Assembly: GCA_030427705.1 (NCBI GenBank)
Contig: JAUIBR010000001.1
Coordinates: 280,307-344,306, forward strand
Source: a bacterium
GTDB lineage: Bacteria; Myxococcota_A; Bradymonadia; Bradymonadales; Bradymonadaceae
Reading direction: 5' to 3'
DNA: 64,000 bases
This document shows, piece after piece, positions 34,424-43,652 of this stretch (its first letter is position 1; every line of letters starts with the position of its first letter). Under the pieces are notes generated by a model. The model did not search any database. It was not told where the DNA came from and saw only the letters and a program-made list of their open reading frames with translations. The translations under genes and the position numbers were made by a program.

Positions 34424-35413
34424 ATGTCACAGGTAATCACAACCGCAACCATCTTCCTCGTGACGGCAGTTATCGCACTGCTTGGATTTTTCGGGTCCGC
34501 CTTCGGCTACGAGAATCCCGATATGGACATCGAGTTCAAGGAGCTTCAAGCCACTCAAAAACGCAGTGGAATCCAGCTCCAATACACGGTCAAAAAAGGC
34601 GACTGGCGCAAAGTTAAGAGCGCCGGCATCCAGCCACGCCTCAATCTCTACACCCGTACACATCACGGTAACTTTGATTTCCGCTACAGCGTGCCTTTGA
34701 ACTCGCGCAGCGGGACGATTGGCTTCCCCGCCGAGATTCGCACCCGGAACGGGAAGCAGATCGAGATCGAAGTTGTGGGATTCTCGGGATTCAATCGCAT
34801 CTCTCGTTCGACGTTTGGCGAACGCTGCCAACCACGGCTGCGGCTATCCGTGCGGGGAAAATCCCCTAACCATCCGCCAAAAGGATACAAGAAAGGAAAG
34901 GGTCACGGGCACGGGCATGGTTCGAACTTCACTGCCAAACTGGTCGAAGTTTGCGGGAGCCATTCACACTCAAGTCGGGTTTCGGACTGCGTGAGCCGTG
35001 CCGCTGCATTCCCTCAGCATCAAGCGGTTGAAGTCGTCAAAGCATGCGGCGCACACACGCGCTACTCGTCTGAATTCAATCGTTGCATGGACAAGGCGGC
35101 AAAGCTCAGCCACACGCCGGCAGCGACAGTCAACGCCTGTGGAGCGGCGACCAAGTGGACCAGTGAGCTGAACCACTGCCTGGACGACAGCGCCAAATTT
35201 GTTCGCCACTCGCCTGCTTCGACTATTAAGGCATGTGACGCGGCGACCAAGTGGAATTCCGACTTCCGCCGATGTGTGAAGCAGAGCGCAACGTTGGGTC
35301 GCAACGGCGACGCGGTTATCCGAGCTTGCAGCAATGCCAGCCGTTTCAGCTCGGAGTTCCACCAATGTGTAAAAGATTCAGCTCGCGTGCGTGAGCAGCA
35401 CGCACGACGTTAG
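34424..35413 (+). CDS. exported protein with HGHGHG tract and five Cys repeats
   Basis: 329-residue protein with an N-terminal hydrophobic segment (about 4-28; signal peptide or anchor), an unassigned beta domain (about 30-148), a basic linker and HGHGHG at 161-166. The C-terminal 155 residues are five tandem units of 31-32 residues, each with two Cys 13 apart (177/189, 208/221, 239/252, 271/284, 302/315) and the core pattern ACGAATKWTSELNHC. The ATG is supported by AAGGAG five bases upstream. It is convergent with, and overlaps by four bases, the Fur-family gene. The repeats and His tract suggest metal binding or redox; this is inference. Confidence 0.72.
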   Translation: MSQVITTATIFLVTAVIALLGFFGSAFGYENPDMDIEFKELQATQKRSGIQLQYTVKKGDWRKVKSAGIQPRLNLYTRTHHGNFDFRYSVPLNSRSGTIGFPAEIRTRNGKQIEIEVVGFSGFNRISRSTFGERCQPRLRLSVRGKSPNHPPKGYKKGKGHGHGHGSNFTAKLVEVCGSHSHSSRVSDCVSRAAAFPQHQAVEVVKACGAHTRYSSEFNRCMDKAAKLSHTPAATVNACGAATKWTSELNHCLDDSAKFVRHSPASTIKACDAATKWNSDFRRCVKQSATLGRNGDAVIRACSNASRFSSEFHQCVKDSARVREQHARR

Positions 35414-35841
35414 GCTGCCGCCAGGCAATCGGGGCAATGTCCCCGAAGCTGGACTGTGGCTTCCTTTACTGACTTCTCCCACGGCCCATCAATCTTCAAT
35501 GAAGCCGTGAGCTCTGCCGGTAGACAAGCCACCTTCCCACAATCTTCACAAACAAAATGCGGGTGTCGATGCCCATCATCGTGCGTGCTCGCCAATGCAT
35601 ATCTATCGATTCCCTCGGCGCGGCTGGCAACAACGGCTACTTTTGCTTCACGCAATTTGACCAAGTTTCGATAGACCGTCGCCGGATCCCAGTCAGTTTC
35701 ACCCAGCTGTTCCAAGACTTCGGTGTGAGACAGCGGTGTCTCGGCAGCCGCCAGAACCCGCAAGACAGCAAGACGAGGTGCAGTGACCCGGAGTTCACTG
35801 TCGTGGAGCAAGTTCCGAGCGTCTTCTTTTGTCAGCTTCAT
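35410..35841 (-). CDS. Fur-family metal-responsive repressor, probably zinc-type
   Basis: 143-residue repressor of the Fur superfamily. Winged-helix residues about 10-80 (ELRVTAPRLAVLRVL, DPATVYRNL), then the metal region: HDDGHRHPHFVCEDCGK with His87, His91, His93, His95 and Cys98/Cys101, and a second CxxC (HCPDC, Cys136/Cys139) near the C-terminus. The two CxxC pairs make a structural zinc site. The neighbouring COG0523 GTPase gene, transcribed divergently, points to zinc (Zur-like) control, but Fur or PerR function cannot be excluded by sequence alone. The ATG has GGAG 11 bases upstream. Confidence 0.88.
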   Translation of the reverse strand: MKLTKEDARNLLHDSELRVTAPRLAVLRVLAAAETPLSHTEVLEQLGETDWDPATVYRNLVKLREAKVAVVASRAEGIDRYALASTHDDGHRHPHFVCEDCGKVACLPAELTASLKIDGPWEKSVKEATVQLRGHCPDCLAAA

Positions 35842-35892
35842 TGCGGGTCTCCGTGCATTACGTCCAAAAAGTAGGCGAAACCTCTTGCACTT

Positions 35893-35964
35893 GCAAGTTG
35901 CTTGCGTTACCAATGACGCAAGTTACTTGCATTAGCATCCTACTTGCTTTTGCATGTTACTTGC
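35893..35964. promoter_or_regulatory. array of four 13-bp palindromic operator-like boxes
   Basis: Four related boxes with consensus GCAAGTTACTTGC lie at 35893-35905 (GCAAGTTGCTTGC), 35918-35930 (perfect palindrome), 35935-35947 (right half only) and 35952-35964 (GCATGTTACTTGC). Centre-to-centre spacings are 25, 17 and 17 bases. They occupy the divergent region between the Fur-family gene and the COG0523 GTPase, so they are the obvious targets of the Fur-family protein. The sequence does not match the known E. coli Zur box or Fur box. Confidence 0.8.
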
Positions 35965-36014
35965 TTACGTCCATCGTGCCTTCTAATAGGACCTCACCAC
36001 GATGATGTCCTGCG

Positions 36015-36046
36015 TGGTCGCCCCCTTTGAGCCTTGGGGGCGGCCA
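36015..36046 (+). other. GC-rich leader hairpin upstream of the COG0523 GTPase gene
   Basis: 11-bp stem (tggtcgccccc / gggggcggcca, one G-U) with a 10-base loop, ending 34 bases before the start codon. There is no following T-tract, so it is not a standard terminator. It may be a transcription or translation regulator or simply structure. Confidence 0.6.
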
Positions 36047-36080
36047 TGTGGAACAGTCAACATGAACTAGTGGATCTGCA

Positions 36081-37310
36081 ATGAATCAGAAACTGACTGC
36101 CCTCGCCGAAAACGAACGACTTCCTGTCACTGTGCTCTCTGGATTCTTGGGCGCTGGAAAGACGACTTTGCTCAACCAAGTGCTGAACAATCGCGAAGGT
36201 CGTCGGGTCGCAGTGATCGTCAATGATATGAGCGAGGTGAATATCGACGCGGCGCTCGTTGAACGGGGCGGCGCCGAACTCTCCAGAACCGAAGAGAAAT
36301 TGGTGGAGATGTCCAATGGGTGCATCTGCTGCACGCTTCGAGACGACCTTCTCGCTGAAGTTTCAAGACTCGCCAAGGAGGGACGGTTTGACTACCTGCT
36401 CATCGAATCCACGGGCATCTCGGAGCCAATTCCAGTCGCACAAACCTTCACATTCGAGGACGAGGACGGCGTGAGCCTGAGCGGTGTGTCACGACTCGAC
36501 ACGATGGTCACGGTTGTGGACATGGCCAACTTCCTGAAAGACTACAAGGCCGCGGAATCGTTGGAGGCCCGAGGCGAATCGCTGGGTGAAGGCGATTATC
36601 GGACCGTGACCGACCTGTTGATCGACCAAATTGAATTCGCCGACGTCATCATCCTAAACAAACTGGATTTGGTCTCTGAGGAAGAAGCTGGTGAGGTGAA
36701 AGCCATCGTGACAGCGCTGAATCCAGGCGCTGAGGTTGTCATGGCGACTCGAAGTGAGGTTGCCATTGATCGCGTCCTAAACACTGGCCTGTTCGATTAC
36801 GACAAGGCGGCGAGCTCCGCGGGATGGATACGTGAACTTCAAGGGGAACACACACCCGAGACCGAAGAATATGGGATCTCGAGCTTCACCTATCGGAACC
36901 CAATTCCGTTTGACGCGGTGAAGCTCTGGAGGTTCTTGAACAACCCGGACAACTGGCAAGGAATCTTGCGTTCTAAGGGGTTTTTCTGGGTCGAAGCAGA
37001 CCACCGCGTCGCCTACGAATGGGCGCAAGCCGGAGGTGTCAGCGATGTGAACCCTGCAGGCATGTGGTGGGCTGTTGTTCCAAGAGAACGATGGCTTCAC
37101 CCAGAGGGAATGCGACCAGATGAGCAACCGGATTGGCACCCTCGATATGGGGACCGTGCCCAACAGCTCGTATTTATCGGACAAGGTATGGACGAGGCCG
37201 CCATTCGAGTACAACTCGATGCGTGTTTGCTCGACGAGGAATCCCTCAAGCTGAGCAGCGAGACCTGGGCGACCCGAGACAATCCTTTCCCCGAAATACA
37301 AGCCACTTAG
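36081..37310 (+). CDS. COG0523-family GTP-binding metallochaperone (ZigA/YeiR-like)
   Basis: 409-residue G3E GTPase. Walker [10 protein letters not shown] (21-29), GCICC metal-binding motif (80-84) with Cys81, Cys83 and Cys84, and NKLD (193-196) are all present, followed by the CobW C-terminal domain. The GCICC motif binds Zn2+ or Co2+, and members under Zur control deliver zinc during starvation. The location, divergent from a Fur-family repressor and behind an array of palindromes, supports that role here. The start at 36081 follows a GC-rich leader hairpin. Confidence 0.92.
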   Translation: MNQKLTALAENERLPVTVLSGFLGAGKTTLLNQVLNNREGRRVAVIVNDMSEVNIDAALVERGGAELSRTEEKLVEMSNGCICCTLRDDLLAEVSRLAKEGRFDYLLIESTGISEPIPVAQTFTFEDEDGVSLSGVSRLDTMVTVVDMANFLKDYKAAESLEARGESLGEGDYRTVTDLLIDQIEFADVIILNKLDLVSEEEAGEVKAIVTALNPGAEVVMATRSEVAIDRVLNTGLFDYDKAASSAGWIRELQGEHTPETEEYGISSFTYRNPIPFDAVKLWRFLNNPDNWQGILRSKGFFWVEADHRVAYEWAQAGGVSDVNPAGMWWAVVPRERWLHPEGMRPDEQPDWHPRYGDRAQQLVFIGQGMDEAAIRVQLDACLLDEESLKLSSETWATRDNPFPEIQAT

Positions 37311-37567
37311 TCGTAGTAGGGGTTCGACCCTGAGTCGTGGTCGGTGACATCGTAGATTTCGTTGATGTCATCGCCAAATGCCTCCCGCAGGATGCGCTCA
37401 ACACCTTGTTTGAGCGTTGCGGTTGAGGCGGAGCAACCCTGACAGCCACCAGACATTTCAATGAAGACGTTTTTGTCGACGTAATCGACAAGGTCGATAC
37501 GGCCACCATGGCTAGCAACCATGGGATTGATGTCGGATTCGATGACTTTCTTGATTTGACGGCGCAT
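37307..37567 (-). CDS. NifU-like (NFU) Fe-S cluster scaffold domain protein
   Basis: 86-residue stand-alone NifU C-terminal domain. The cluster-binding Cys pair is in GGCQGCSAS, preceded by [12 protein letters not shown], the usual NFU core. It probably carries a 4Fe-4S cluster to target apoproteins. The ATG at 37567 is preferred: GAGG lies six bases upstream, whereas the TTG six bases earlier lacks that spacing. Convergent with the COG0523 gene, with which it overlaps by four bases, and followed on its other side by the terminator of the giant lipoprotein gene. Confidence 0.88.
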   Translation of the reverse strand: MRRQIKKVIESDINPMVASHGGRIDLVDYVDKNVFIEMSGGCQGCSASTATLKQGVERILREAFGDDINEIYDVTDHDSGSNPYYD

Positions 37568-37643
37568 TTTCAACCTCTCGAACGGGCGTCGCTATTGAGA
37601 TGACCCTTAACAGCTTCGAGATTCAATTCCAAGCCAATAGGAA

Positions 37644-37678
37644 AGCCCGAGACAACGCATAACGCGCTGCCTCGGGCT
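37644..37678 (-). terminator. terminator-like hairpin after the giant lipoprotein gene
   Basis: Read on the minus strand, a 16-bp stem (agcccgagrcarcgc, with G-U pairs) and 4-base loop lie about 25 bases after the stop at 37704, followed by a weak T-run (TTTCC). Probably ends the giant gene's transcript. Confidence 0.65.
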
Positions 37679-37703
37679 GTCACGGGCTTCCCCTCCTGAG
37701 GAA

Positions 37704-40700
37704 CTAGTTGACGGTCACATCAAGCTGATAGCCACCTGATGCACCGGCGTAAAATGAGTCCACGACTAGGTATATTGTGGTGTCTGATGCCGCGGTGAAG
37801 GTCACGGATTCTGGGGTCGCATCAGCGCCCACCAAATCTGCCCCTGCAAGGCACTGCGCCTCGACATCCGAGCAACCGCTGACCACGTAGAGGGCAAGGT
37901 CCTCTGGGGTCGTTTCGGTCGAGACAAGGCTTGCCGTCAGCACCTGGCCGGCCAGCAAGTCAACTGCATGAACAGGGTCCGGGCCACGCGTCGCTGAGCC
38001 TGTGCAGGCATTGCCCGTGTTCAAGTCATAGACTGAAGTGTGGTTTGCCAACGTTCCTGTGATCGTCTTCGCCACACCAACCGAAGCAGGGGTTGCATCG
38101 ATTGGGTCTAGACAAACATCACCAACTGGCTCTTCACAGCGATTGTCCGCTCCACACACGCCGTTCCCTTTACAAACGTACTCGCGCGTAAAGCCGGACT
38201 CATTGCAATACGTGAACCCAGTATTGTCGTCGTTGCAGGTCTGCGCAAACGTCGCAGGGTCGCAATCTGGGTCGAGAATCTCGATCTCCAGCATCACAGG
38301 GCCGGATTGGTATGAGTAGTTGAGGTCGACGCCGACATAGACTTGCTCCTCGACACCACCTGCTTGGTGCGTTGCCGAAGCCCGCGCACCTTTTGCATAT
38401 GCGCCATCGATGCAGGACCCTTCTGCGTCCAGACAATCCGTGTAGATGTACACACCTGCATTGATGTCGTCTAAGAACCGAACGCTCGCGCGGAGAATCT
38501 GATTAGGTTGCAATGCGACTGTGAAGTGCGCATCTACGCCCAACGTCGCCAGGCCGACACACGACGACGCTGACATGCTGAACAGATCCGTCAACGGTTC
38601 ATCCATATTGAGGGCAAACACGCCACCCTCGCTAATTGTCGAGCCTCCACCACATTGATCGTGGTTAGCGACCGTCACGCGGCATGCTCCAGATTCGGCA
38701 TCACACCCATCAAGACATGGGTACGTGCGGAGTTCCTGTCCATCCGAACTGCAGGTCGCCACGGTGGTGGCGTCCACACAGTAGGTCTGGTCAGCCGCGC
38801 AGGTTGGGGCTGATTCAATCGTCCAATCAAAATCGAACACACCAGACGAGTAGTTGGACTGCAGATCGAACACCAAGGTAACGGTTCGATCGGAGTCAGC
38901 CGTGTATGCGACCTTTTTCGGGCCAACGCCCAGGTCCGCAGCCAGACACGTCCCTGCGCAAGGGTCGTCGGAGACCCAGAGCATTGGAGCGTAGCTGTTG
39001 TTTTGGACGACTTCAGCAGTGAACGTTTCACCGGCCAAAAGGTCGATTTCGTAGAATGCTTCAGCGCCGACGCGACCATTTCCGAACACACAACCACCAC
39101 TCGCGCCGAGTCCGGTCTGACCGAATGGCTCGAAGTTGCTGCTGTCAAACTCAACGGAGCCTGAACCCGCGGTACGGTCGAGCTTCATTGGGTCTGCACA
39201 GATGTCACCTTTTGGAATCGCGCATGTGCCATTCGTACATCCGCCATTACATACGTACTCTTCGATGACTCCCTGCACGCAGTACTGAAGCGCCGTTTGG
39301 TCAATGTTGCATCCCAACGCGGCTCCGTTGGTGCAGGCCGGTGGGCCGATTTCAACATCAAACTGTCGCGGGTCGACAATCGAGTATTCGTGGTCGAGGA
39401 CCAGGAACAACGTTTCACCCGCTGGACCAGCCTGGTAGCGAAGGTATGCATCCGACTCGAATCCGCCGCGTGCGCCCGTCTGGCAAGTCGCAGCCGGCTG
39501 GCTGCAATCATCCAGAAGGTACACGACCGGGTAAGCGTAATCGGACTTGGCGATACCAGTGACTTGCAACACTTCGTTGGGCTGCAAATCGACCTGATAG
39601 ACCAAATCTTCACCATTGGTGTTGTACGTACCATCCCAACAAGTCTGTGCACTACTCAACGCAAACGTGTTCGTATGGACGGTTGGGTCCATCAACAAGG
39701 TTGCGCTGCCATTCAAAACAGGTGCGGTTGCACACGCATCGGCTTCGGCCGTTGCTCGACATGAGCCTTGGATACAGCCACCAGGGCATGTTTCCACGAT
39801 GGAGCTGTAACCGTCACTTGCGCAAACCTCAGCAAGCGTATCGGTGACGCAGCTTCGCGAGCTCGGCAGGCAAACGTAGTTCGTGGCGGTGATCTCGTAA
39901 TTTAACGTGAACGCATTGACGCTGTTTTCGTAGTTTGCATCGATAACCACGAACACGGTTTGAGGCGTCGTCGCGAAGTGCTGATAGCTGTTTGCTGCCG
40001 ACTTGCAGCTGTCCATCGACATGCACTCATCGGTGAGCACCAACATCACGCCCTCTTGACCGTACAACGACCCTTCGACGTAGTTGAGGTCAAGCACCTC
40101 TCCTGGGGCGAGGTCAAATCGGTAGTAGGTCTCCGCGCCTGGATATTCAAACTTCGTGAGGCAATCGCCATAGATACCCGAGGGCTCTTGAATGAAGTTA
40201 GTACCTTCATTGAGTGTGCCGAAGATCGAGCCGGAAGTGCTGGAGATAACCTCAGCATCAAAGCATGCGCCAGCGGTTCCCGCGCCCAAACACTGGCCGG
40301 TATTAGCGTTACAGCCACCCGCACAGGCATAGGTTTCAATCTGTGCAACCTCGTTACAGTACTCGACGTTGTTGCCAGCCAAGTCACAACCAAGAGCGGT
40401 GTTTGGAATACAGGCGGGGTCCTGAACGGTCGCTTCTATGGTGAAGATACCGCTCGTTACGCCTTCGCGAGAGTCGACAGTAAAGTAGTAGCGTCCATCT
40501 GCAGGGACCAAAAACTCCAACGTCTCTTTGCCCACGCCGTAAACGCGCTCCGCGATATAGTCGCAGGAGCCGAGTTCGTCCGCAGCATCACATTCAGTAG
40601 ATGCCCAGACTCCAACATCGAACTCTTGGCTATCGACTTCCAAGGTCACGAATTGATTCTCGACCAAGTCCAATGCGTAAACGGCGTCGTTCGAACGACC

Positions 40701-43247
40701 GAAGTTGTAGACTCCACAATCCGTCGCTGAGTATGCGTTTGTGTTAAGCGCCAGGTTACCGGTGACTTCTACCCCGGACGTCAAAACTTCTGCGCCTCCA
40801 CAAACATCATTCGCCGCAATGGTGCAGCGTCCAGTGCCCGAATCGCAGCCGTTGTCACACAACACTGACGTTGAGTATCGCGTTCCGGCATCGTTGCAGG
40901 TCTGAGATTCACGGTTAAGCACGCACAGCGCCTCGCCCGGTGTGCAGATACGTGGGCGAATCGCGATGTCGACCAATGGCGCGCCGTAGGTGGTTGAGGT
41001 TTCTACGTCTACAACCAAGGCGTAGTTGACGTCCGCTCCAGTATCGTTGTGCCAATTGAATCGTCGAATGTCTCCGTTGGTTCCGGTCGCCATTCGCGTT
41101 CCGCCAACACACGATGTTGTGTCCGCACAATCCGAGAGCAGGTAGACAACAGCGTTGTCGTAGTCGGCCCGTTCGACACCGACTTCAAGCACGTGGTTTG
41201 CAGGAATCGACACATTCCAGATGGATTCTGGTCCATCAGCGGTAAACCCGCAATCCGGTGCACTCATGTTCGACGTCAACTTCCCAATAGGCAACTGACC
41301 GGTCCAAGGCGTATTTTCGTCGGCAACCAGCATCGCGTTGCATGAATCGCCGGGCTCTTCAAAGCAACTTCCCGTCCCCATCTCGCAACCAAGGTCACAC
41401 GCAACTGGTTCGATCGCGGTCTGGAATCGATTGCACATATTGGCGTTGTCAGCGTCGATGCAGCTGTTATCAGCACGAGTGCACGTTTTGGCCTCGCGGT
41501 TGTAGCTGATCGTGTACCCGCCATATGTATCTTCATCGAAGCCTTCGACGACGATGAAATAGGTTCCGGGGTCGAGACCCGTCGTGAGCCGTTCGAGCCC
41601 ACCTTCCTGTGTATCGTTTGTGCAGCTGTGTCGAACTTCGGTCTCGTCTTTCGCACACACCGAACGCAGGCTCACGACCAGATCGTCTTCCGCGTCGAGC
41701 GGCGTGACCGTGACCGTGATTTGGCTGAGTTCGGCGATTTCAATCGCATAGATATCTTCTTTTCGAGAGCCATTATGATCGTGGCAGCTCGAACGCAGTC
41801 CCATACTCGTGCCTTCACCGATGATGTTCACTGCGGATTGACCTTCCAGAAGTACGCGCGCGTCACTGCATGCAGCAGCGATATCCGCATCCAGAACGTC
41901 AGCCGACAACGAGTAGCGCACACCTGCCGTGCTTACGCCTTCTCCCGTAACGACAATTTGGTATTTCCCCTGGTCCGTCATCTCCACGAAATGCTCCAAG
42001 CGCACTTGCTGTGACGGCACGCCGGCGAGGTCGGTCTTTCCGGATTGAACAGTATTTCCGAGCGGATTGATGAGTTCGACCTCGAGCACTCCGAGACCGA
42101 CGTCTGCCGAATCGATTTTCAGCTCGACGACCATAAGGCCAATTTCATCAGGGTCATCGGTGGTGTTGAATGTCCAGACGTCCGTATCGACACCGCAGAT
42201 ATTGCCAGCGACCGGCTCGGCCCCTCCGACATCAATCATGTCTTTCGCAGATTGTGCATCGTCATTGGGTTCGTAACCATCAGCTACACACGCCGTGGGA
42301 GCGACGCATGCGCCCATTTCACAAACGCGGTCGTCCAAGCAGTCAAGCCCGTTGAAGCAGCCCAACGTGTTCTCCTCGCAGGCTGCGCTTTGTGAACCCT
42401 CATCGTAGACGCACTCTTGGTTACCGGTGCAGCCCGGTTCGCCACATGCCTCTTCAGCCTCGACACATCCGCCGTCGACACAGACGTTTCCAACAATGCA
42501 ATCCGAGCTTTCGTCACAGGTTGTTGCATTTACGCAGTTGCCAGTGGCCGGTTCGCAGACACCAAACAGACATTCCAGGCCTTCACCACATCGGTTTGCC
42601 TGGCAGGCGTTGCCGTCATTGCAGAAGAACCCGCTGAGGCAGTTAGCATCAAGACCGGCGCAATCAACCGCGTTCACGCATTCCTGCGCTTCGAAATCGC
42701 AAACCCCGTTTTGACAGTCGAGCTCCATGCAGAAGTCGGCCTCATCGACGCATGTTCCGTCGTTGCATTTGTGACCTTCCAGGCATGCGATGGATTCGGT
42801 GGCCGACGTGCAGATATCGTTTACGCATTGGCCAGTCCCGACCTCGCAAACACCGCGCTCACACTCCACACCCGCGCAAGGGTCTGACTCGCACGTGCCA
42901 GACGGCGAGCAGTAGGAGCCTTCCAGACAATTGGAGTTGGTCTGGCACACGGCCGGATTAACACAGGCACCCGCGACGCAAACGCCGTTTGCGCAAACCC
43001 CCTCGGGGCAAGGAATGTCCGCCTCACATAGGCCAGCGTTGCAGCTAAAGCCATCGAGACATCGGTCGGACTCAGAACAGGCAGTTGGATTCGTGCATGC
43101 ACCAGAGTCGGGGTCGCAAACGCCAAGTTCGCAATCGACATCGGCACATAAATCACCGTCGGCAGCGTCGTCGGCGCAAGCAGACAACACTGAGATCACC
43201 AGGCCTAGTGCCAAGATCCAGAGTTTTGTTGAGGTCAGTACATTCAT
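37704..43247 (-). CDS. giant Cys-rich lipoprotein with pre-peptidase-like repeats
   Basis: 1847-residue lipoprotein with lipobox VLSAC (Cys24). Residues about 30-340 are EGF-like or 'delta-type' Cys-rich units (CADVDCELGVC, CSESDRCLDGFSC, CMELDCQNGVC). The rest is a chain of repeated beta-sandwich modules of about 140 residues, each with two or three cysteines and a PPC-like core (for example LVENQFVTLEVDSQEFDVGVW, then YYFTVDSREG). At least eight such modules can be followed to the C-terminus (SDTTIYLVVDSFYAGASGGY). Such chains are thought to reach out from the outer membrane. No catalytic motif. The start ATG at 43247 has no strong Shine-Dalgarno I can see; the leader contains a 7-bp hairpin. 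Confidence 0.85.
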   Translation of the reverse strand: MNVLTSTKLWILALGLVISVLSACADDAADGDLCADVDCELGVCDPDSGACTNPTACSESDRCLDGFSCNAGLCEADIPCPEGVCANGVCVAGACVNPAVCQTNSNCLEGSYCSPSGTCESDPCAGVECERGVCEVGTGQCVNDICTSATESIACLEGHKCNDGTCVDEADFCMELDCQNGVCDFEAQECVNAVDCAGLDANCLSGFFCNDGNACQANRCGEGLECLFGVCEPATGNCVNATTCDESSDCIVGNVCVDGGCVEAEEACGEPGCTGNQECVYDEGSQSAACEENTLGCFNGLDCLDDRVCEMGACVAPTACVADGYEPNDDAQSAKDMIDVGGAEPVAGNICGVDTDVWTFNTTDDPDEIGLMVVELKIDSADVGLGVLEVELINPLGNTVQSGKTDLAGVPSQQVRLEHFVEMTDQGKYQIVVTGEGVSTAGVRYSLSADVLDADIAAACSDARVLLEGQSAVNIIGEGTSMGLRSSCHDHNGSRKEDIYAIEIAELSQITVTVTPLDAEDDLVVSLRSVCAKDETEVRHSCTNDTQEGGLERLTTGLDPGTYFIVVEGFDEDTYGGYTISYNREAKTCTRADNSCIDADNANMCNRFQTAIEPVACDLGCEMGTGSCFEEPGDSCNAMLVADENTPWTGQLPIGKLTSNMSAPDCGFTADGPESIWNVSIPANHVLEVGVERADYDNAVVYLLSDCADTTSCVGGTRMATGTNGDIRRFNWHNDTGADVNYALVVDVETSTTYGAPLVDIAIRPRICTPGEALCVLNRESQTCNDAGTRYSTSVLCDNGCDSGTGRCTIAANDVCGGAEVLTSGVEVTGNLALNTNAYSATDCGVYNFGRSNDAVYALDLVENQFVTLEVDSQEFDVGVWASTECDAADELGSCDYIAERVYGVGKETLEFLVPADGRYYFTVDSREGVTSGIFTIEATVQDPACIPNTALGCDLAGNNVEYCNEVAQIETYACAGGCNANTGQCLGAGTAGACFDAEVISSTSGSIFGTLNEGTNFIQEPSGIYGDCLTKFEYPGAETYYRFDLAPGEVLDLNYVEGSLYGQEGVMLVLTDECMSMDSCKSAANSYQHFATTPQTVFVVIDANYENSVNAFTLNYEITATNYVCLPSSRSCVTDTLAEVCASDGYSSIVETCPGGCIQGSCRATAEADACATAPVLNGSATLLMDPTVHTNTFALSSAQTCWDGTYNTNGEDLVYQVDLQPNEVLQVTGIAKSDYAYPVVYLLDDCSQPAATCQTGARGGFESDAYLRYQAGPAGETLFLVLDHEYSIVDPRQFDVEIGPPACTNGAALGCNIDQTALQYCVQGVIEEYVCNGGCTNGTCAIPKGDICADPMKLDRTAGSGSVEFDSSNFEPFGQTGLGASGGCVFGNGRVGAEAFYEIDLLAGETFTAEVVQNNSYAPMLWVSDDPCAGTCLAADLGVGPKKVAYTADSDRTVTLVFDLQSNYSSGVFDFDWTIESAPTCAADQTYCVDATTVATCSSDGQELRTYPCLDGCDAESGACRVTVANHDQCGGGSTISEGGVFALNMDEPLTDLFSMSASSCVGLATLGVDAHFTVALQPNQILRASVRFLDDINAGVYIYTDCLDAEGSCIDGAYAKGARASATHQAGGVEEQVYVGVDLNYSYQSGPVMLEIEILDPDCDPATFAQTCNDDNTGFTYCNESGFTREYVCKGNGVCGADNRCEEPVGDVCLDPIDATPASVGVAKTITGTLANHTSVYDLNTGNACTGSATRGPDPVHAVDLLAGQVLTASLVSTETTPEDLALYVVSGCSDVEAQCLAGADLVGADATPESVTFTAASDTTIYLVVDSFYAGASGGYQLDVTVN

Positions 43248-43652
43248 TAATCAGCGTCCCGCGTTGGACGCAGTTGGGCCTCGCGTACATTTGAAGGTTT
43301 CCAATTGCGTCGGTGAAGTTTGAGGGTCCCCGGCCGAGGACCCTTCATGCTGTCGGAAGCACCATTATGAGATCTCGAATCCAGATCAAGCGCATCATGC
43401 AACTTTGTAACAAATTGCACAAAACACGTGCATTTTAGACATGTTATGGTACGCAAAAAATGCATAGCTCGGACATTTATGGCGTGTCGACACACGAAAC
43501 ACTCAAAAGTTGGAATAACTTGAGAACGCGCCAGAGTTGAAATCCGCGAGCCTGTCGGGGCTGTTCAAAACCCTAAATTTTGCGCTACGTTCGGCGAACA
43601 CAAACACGTGATCGCACATGCATTCGTGTGCCCAATTCGAAAGGAAACCCCT
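43248..43652. promoter_or_regulatory. divergent regulatory region between giant lipoprotein and alpha-2-macroglobulin genes
   Basis: 405 bases without a convincing gene. It holds a hairpin at 43323-43344 (AGGGTCC / GGACCCT with an 8-base loop), a short inverted repeat TGCAC-GTGCA near 43417-43432, and an A/T-rich block around 43400-43475 where promoters for both directions probably lie. I cannot assign a specific sigma factor. Confidence 0.6.

Noticed and set aside
43608..43652. Upstream GTG start for alpha-2-macroglobulin
   Set aside because: It puts 15 extra residues before the lipoprotein signal and lacks a ribosome-binding site; 43653 has AAGGAA at good spacing.
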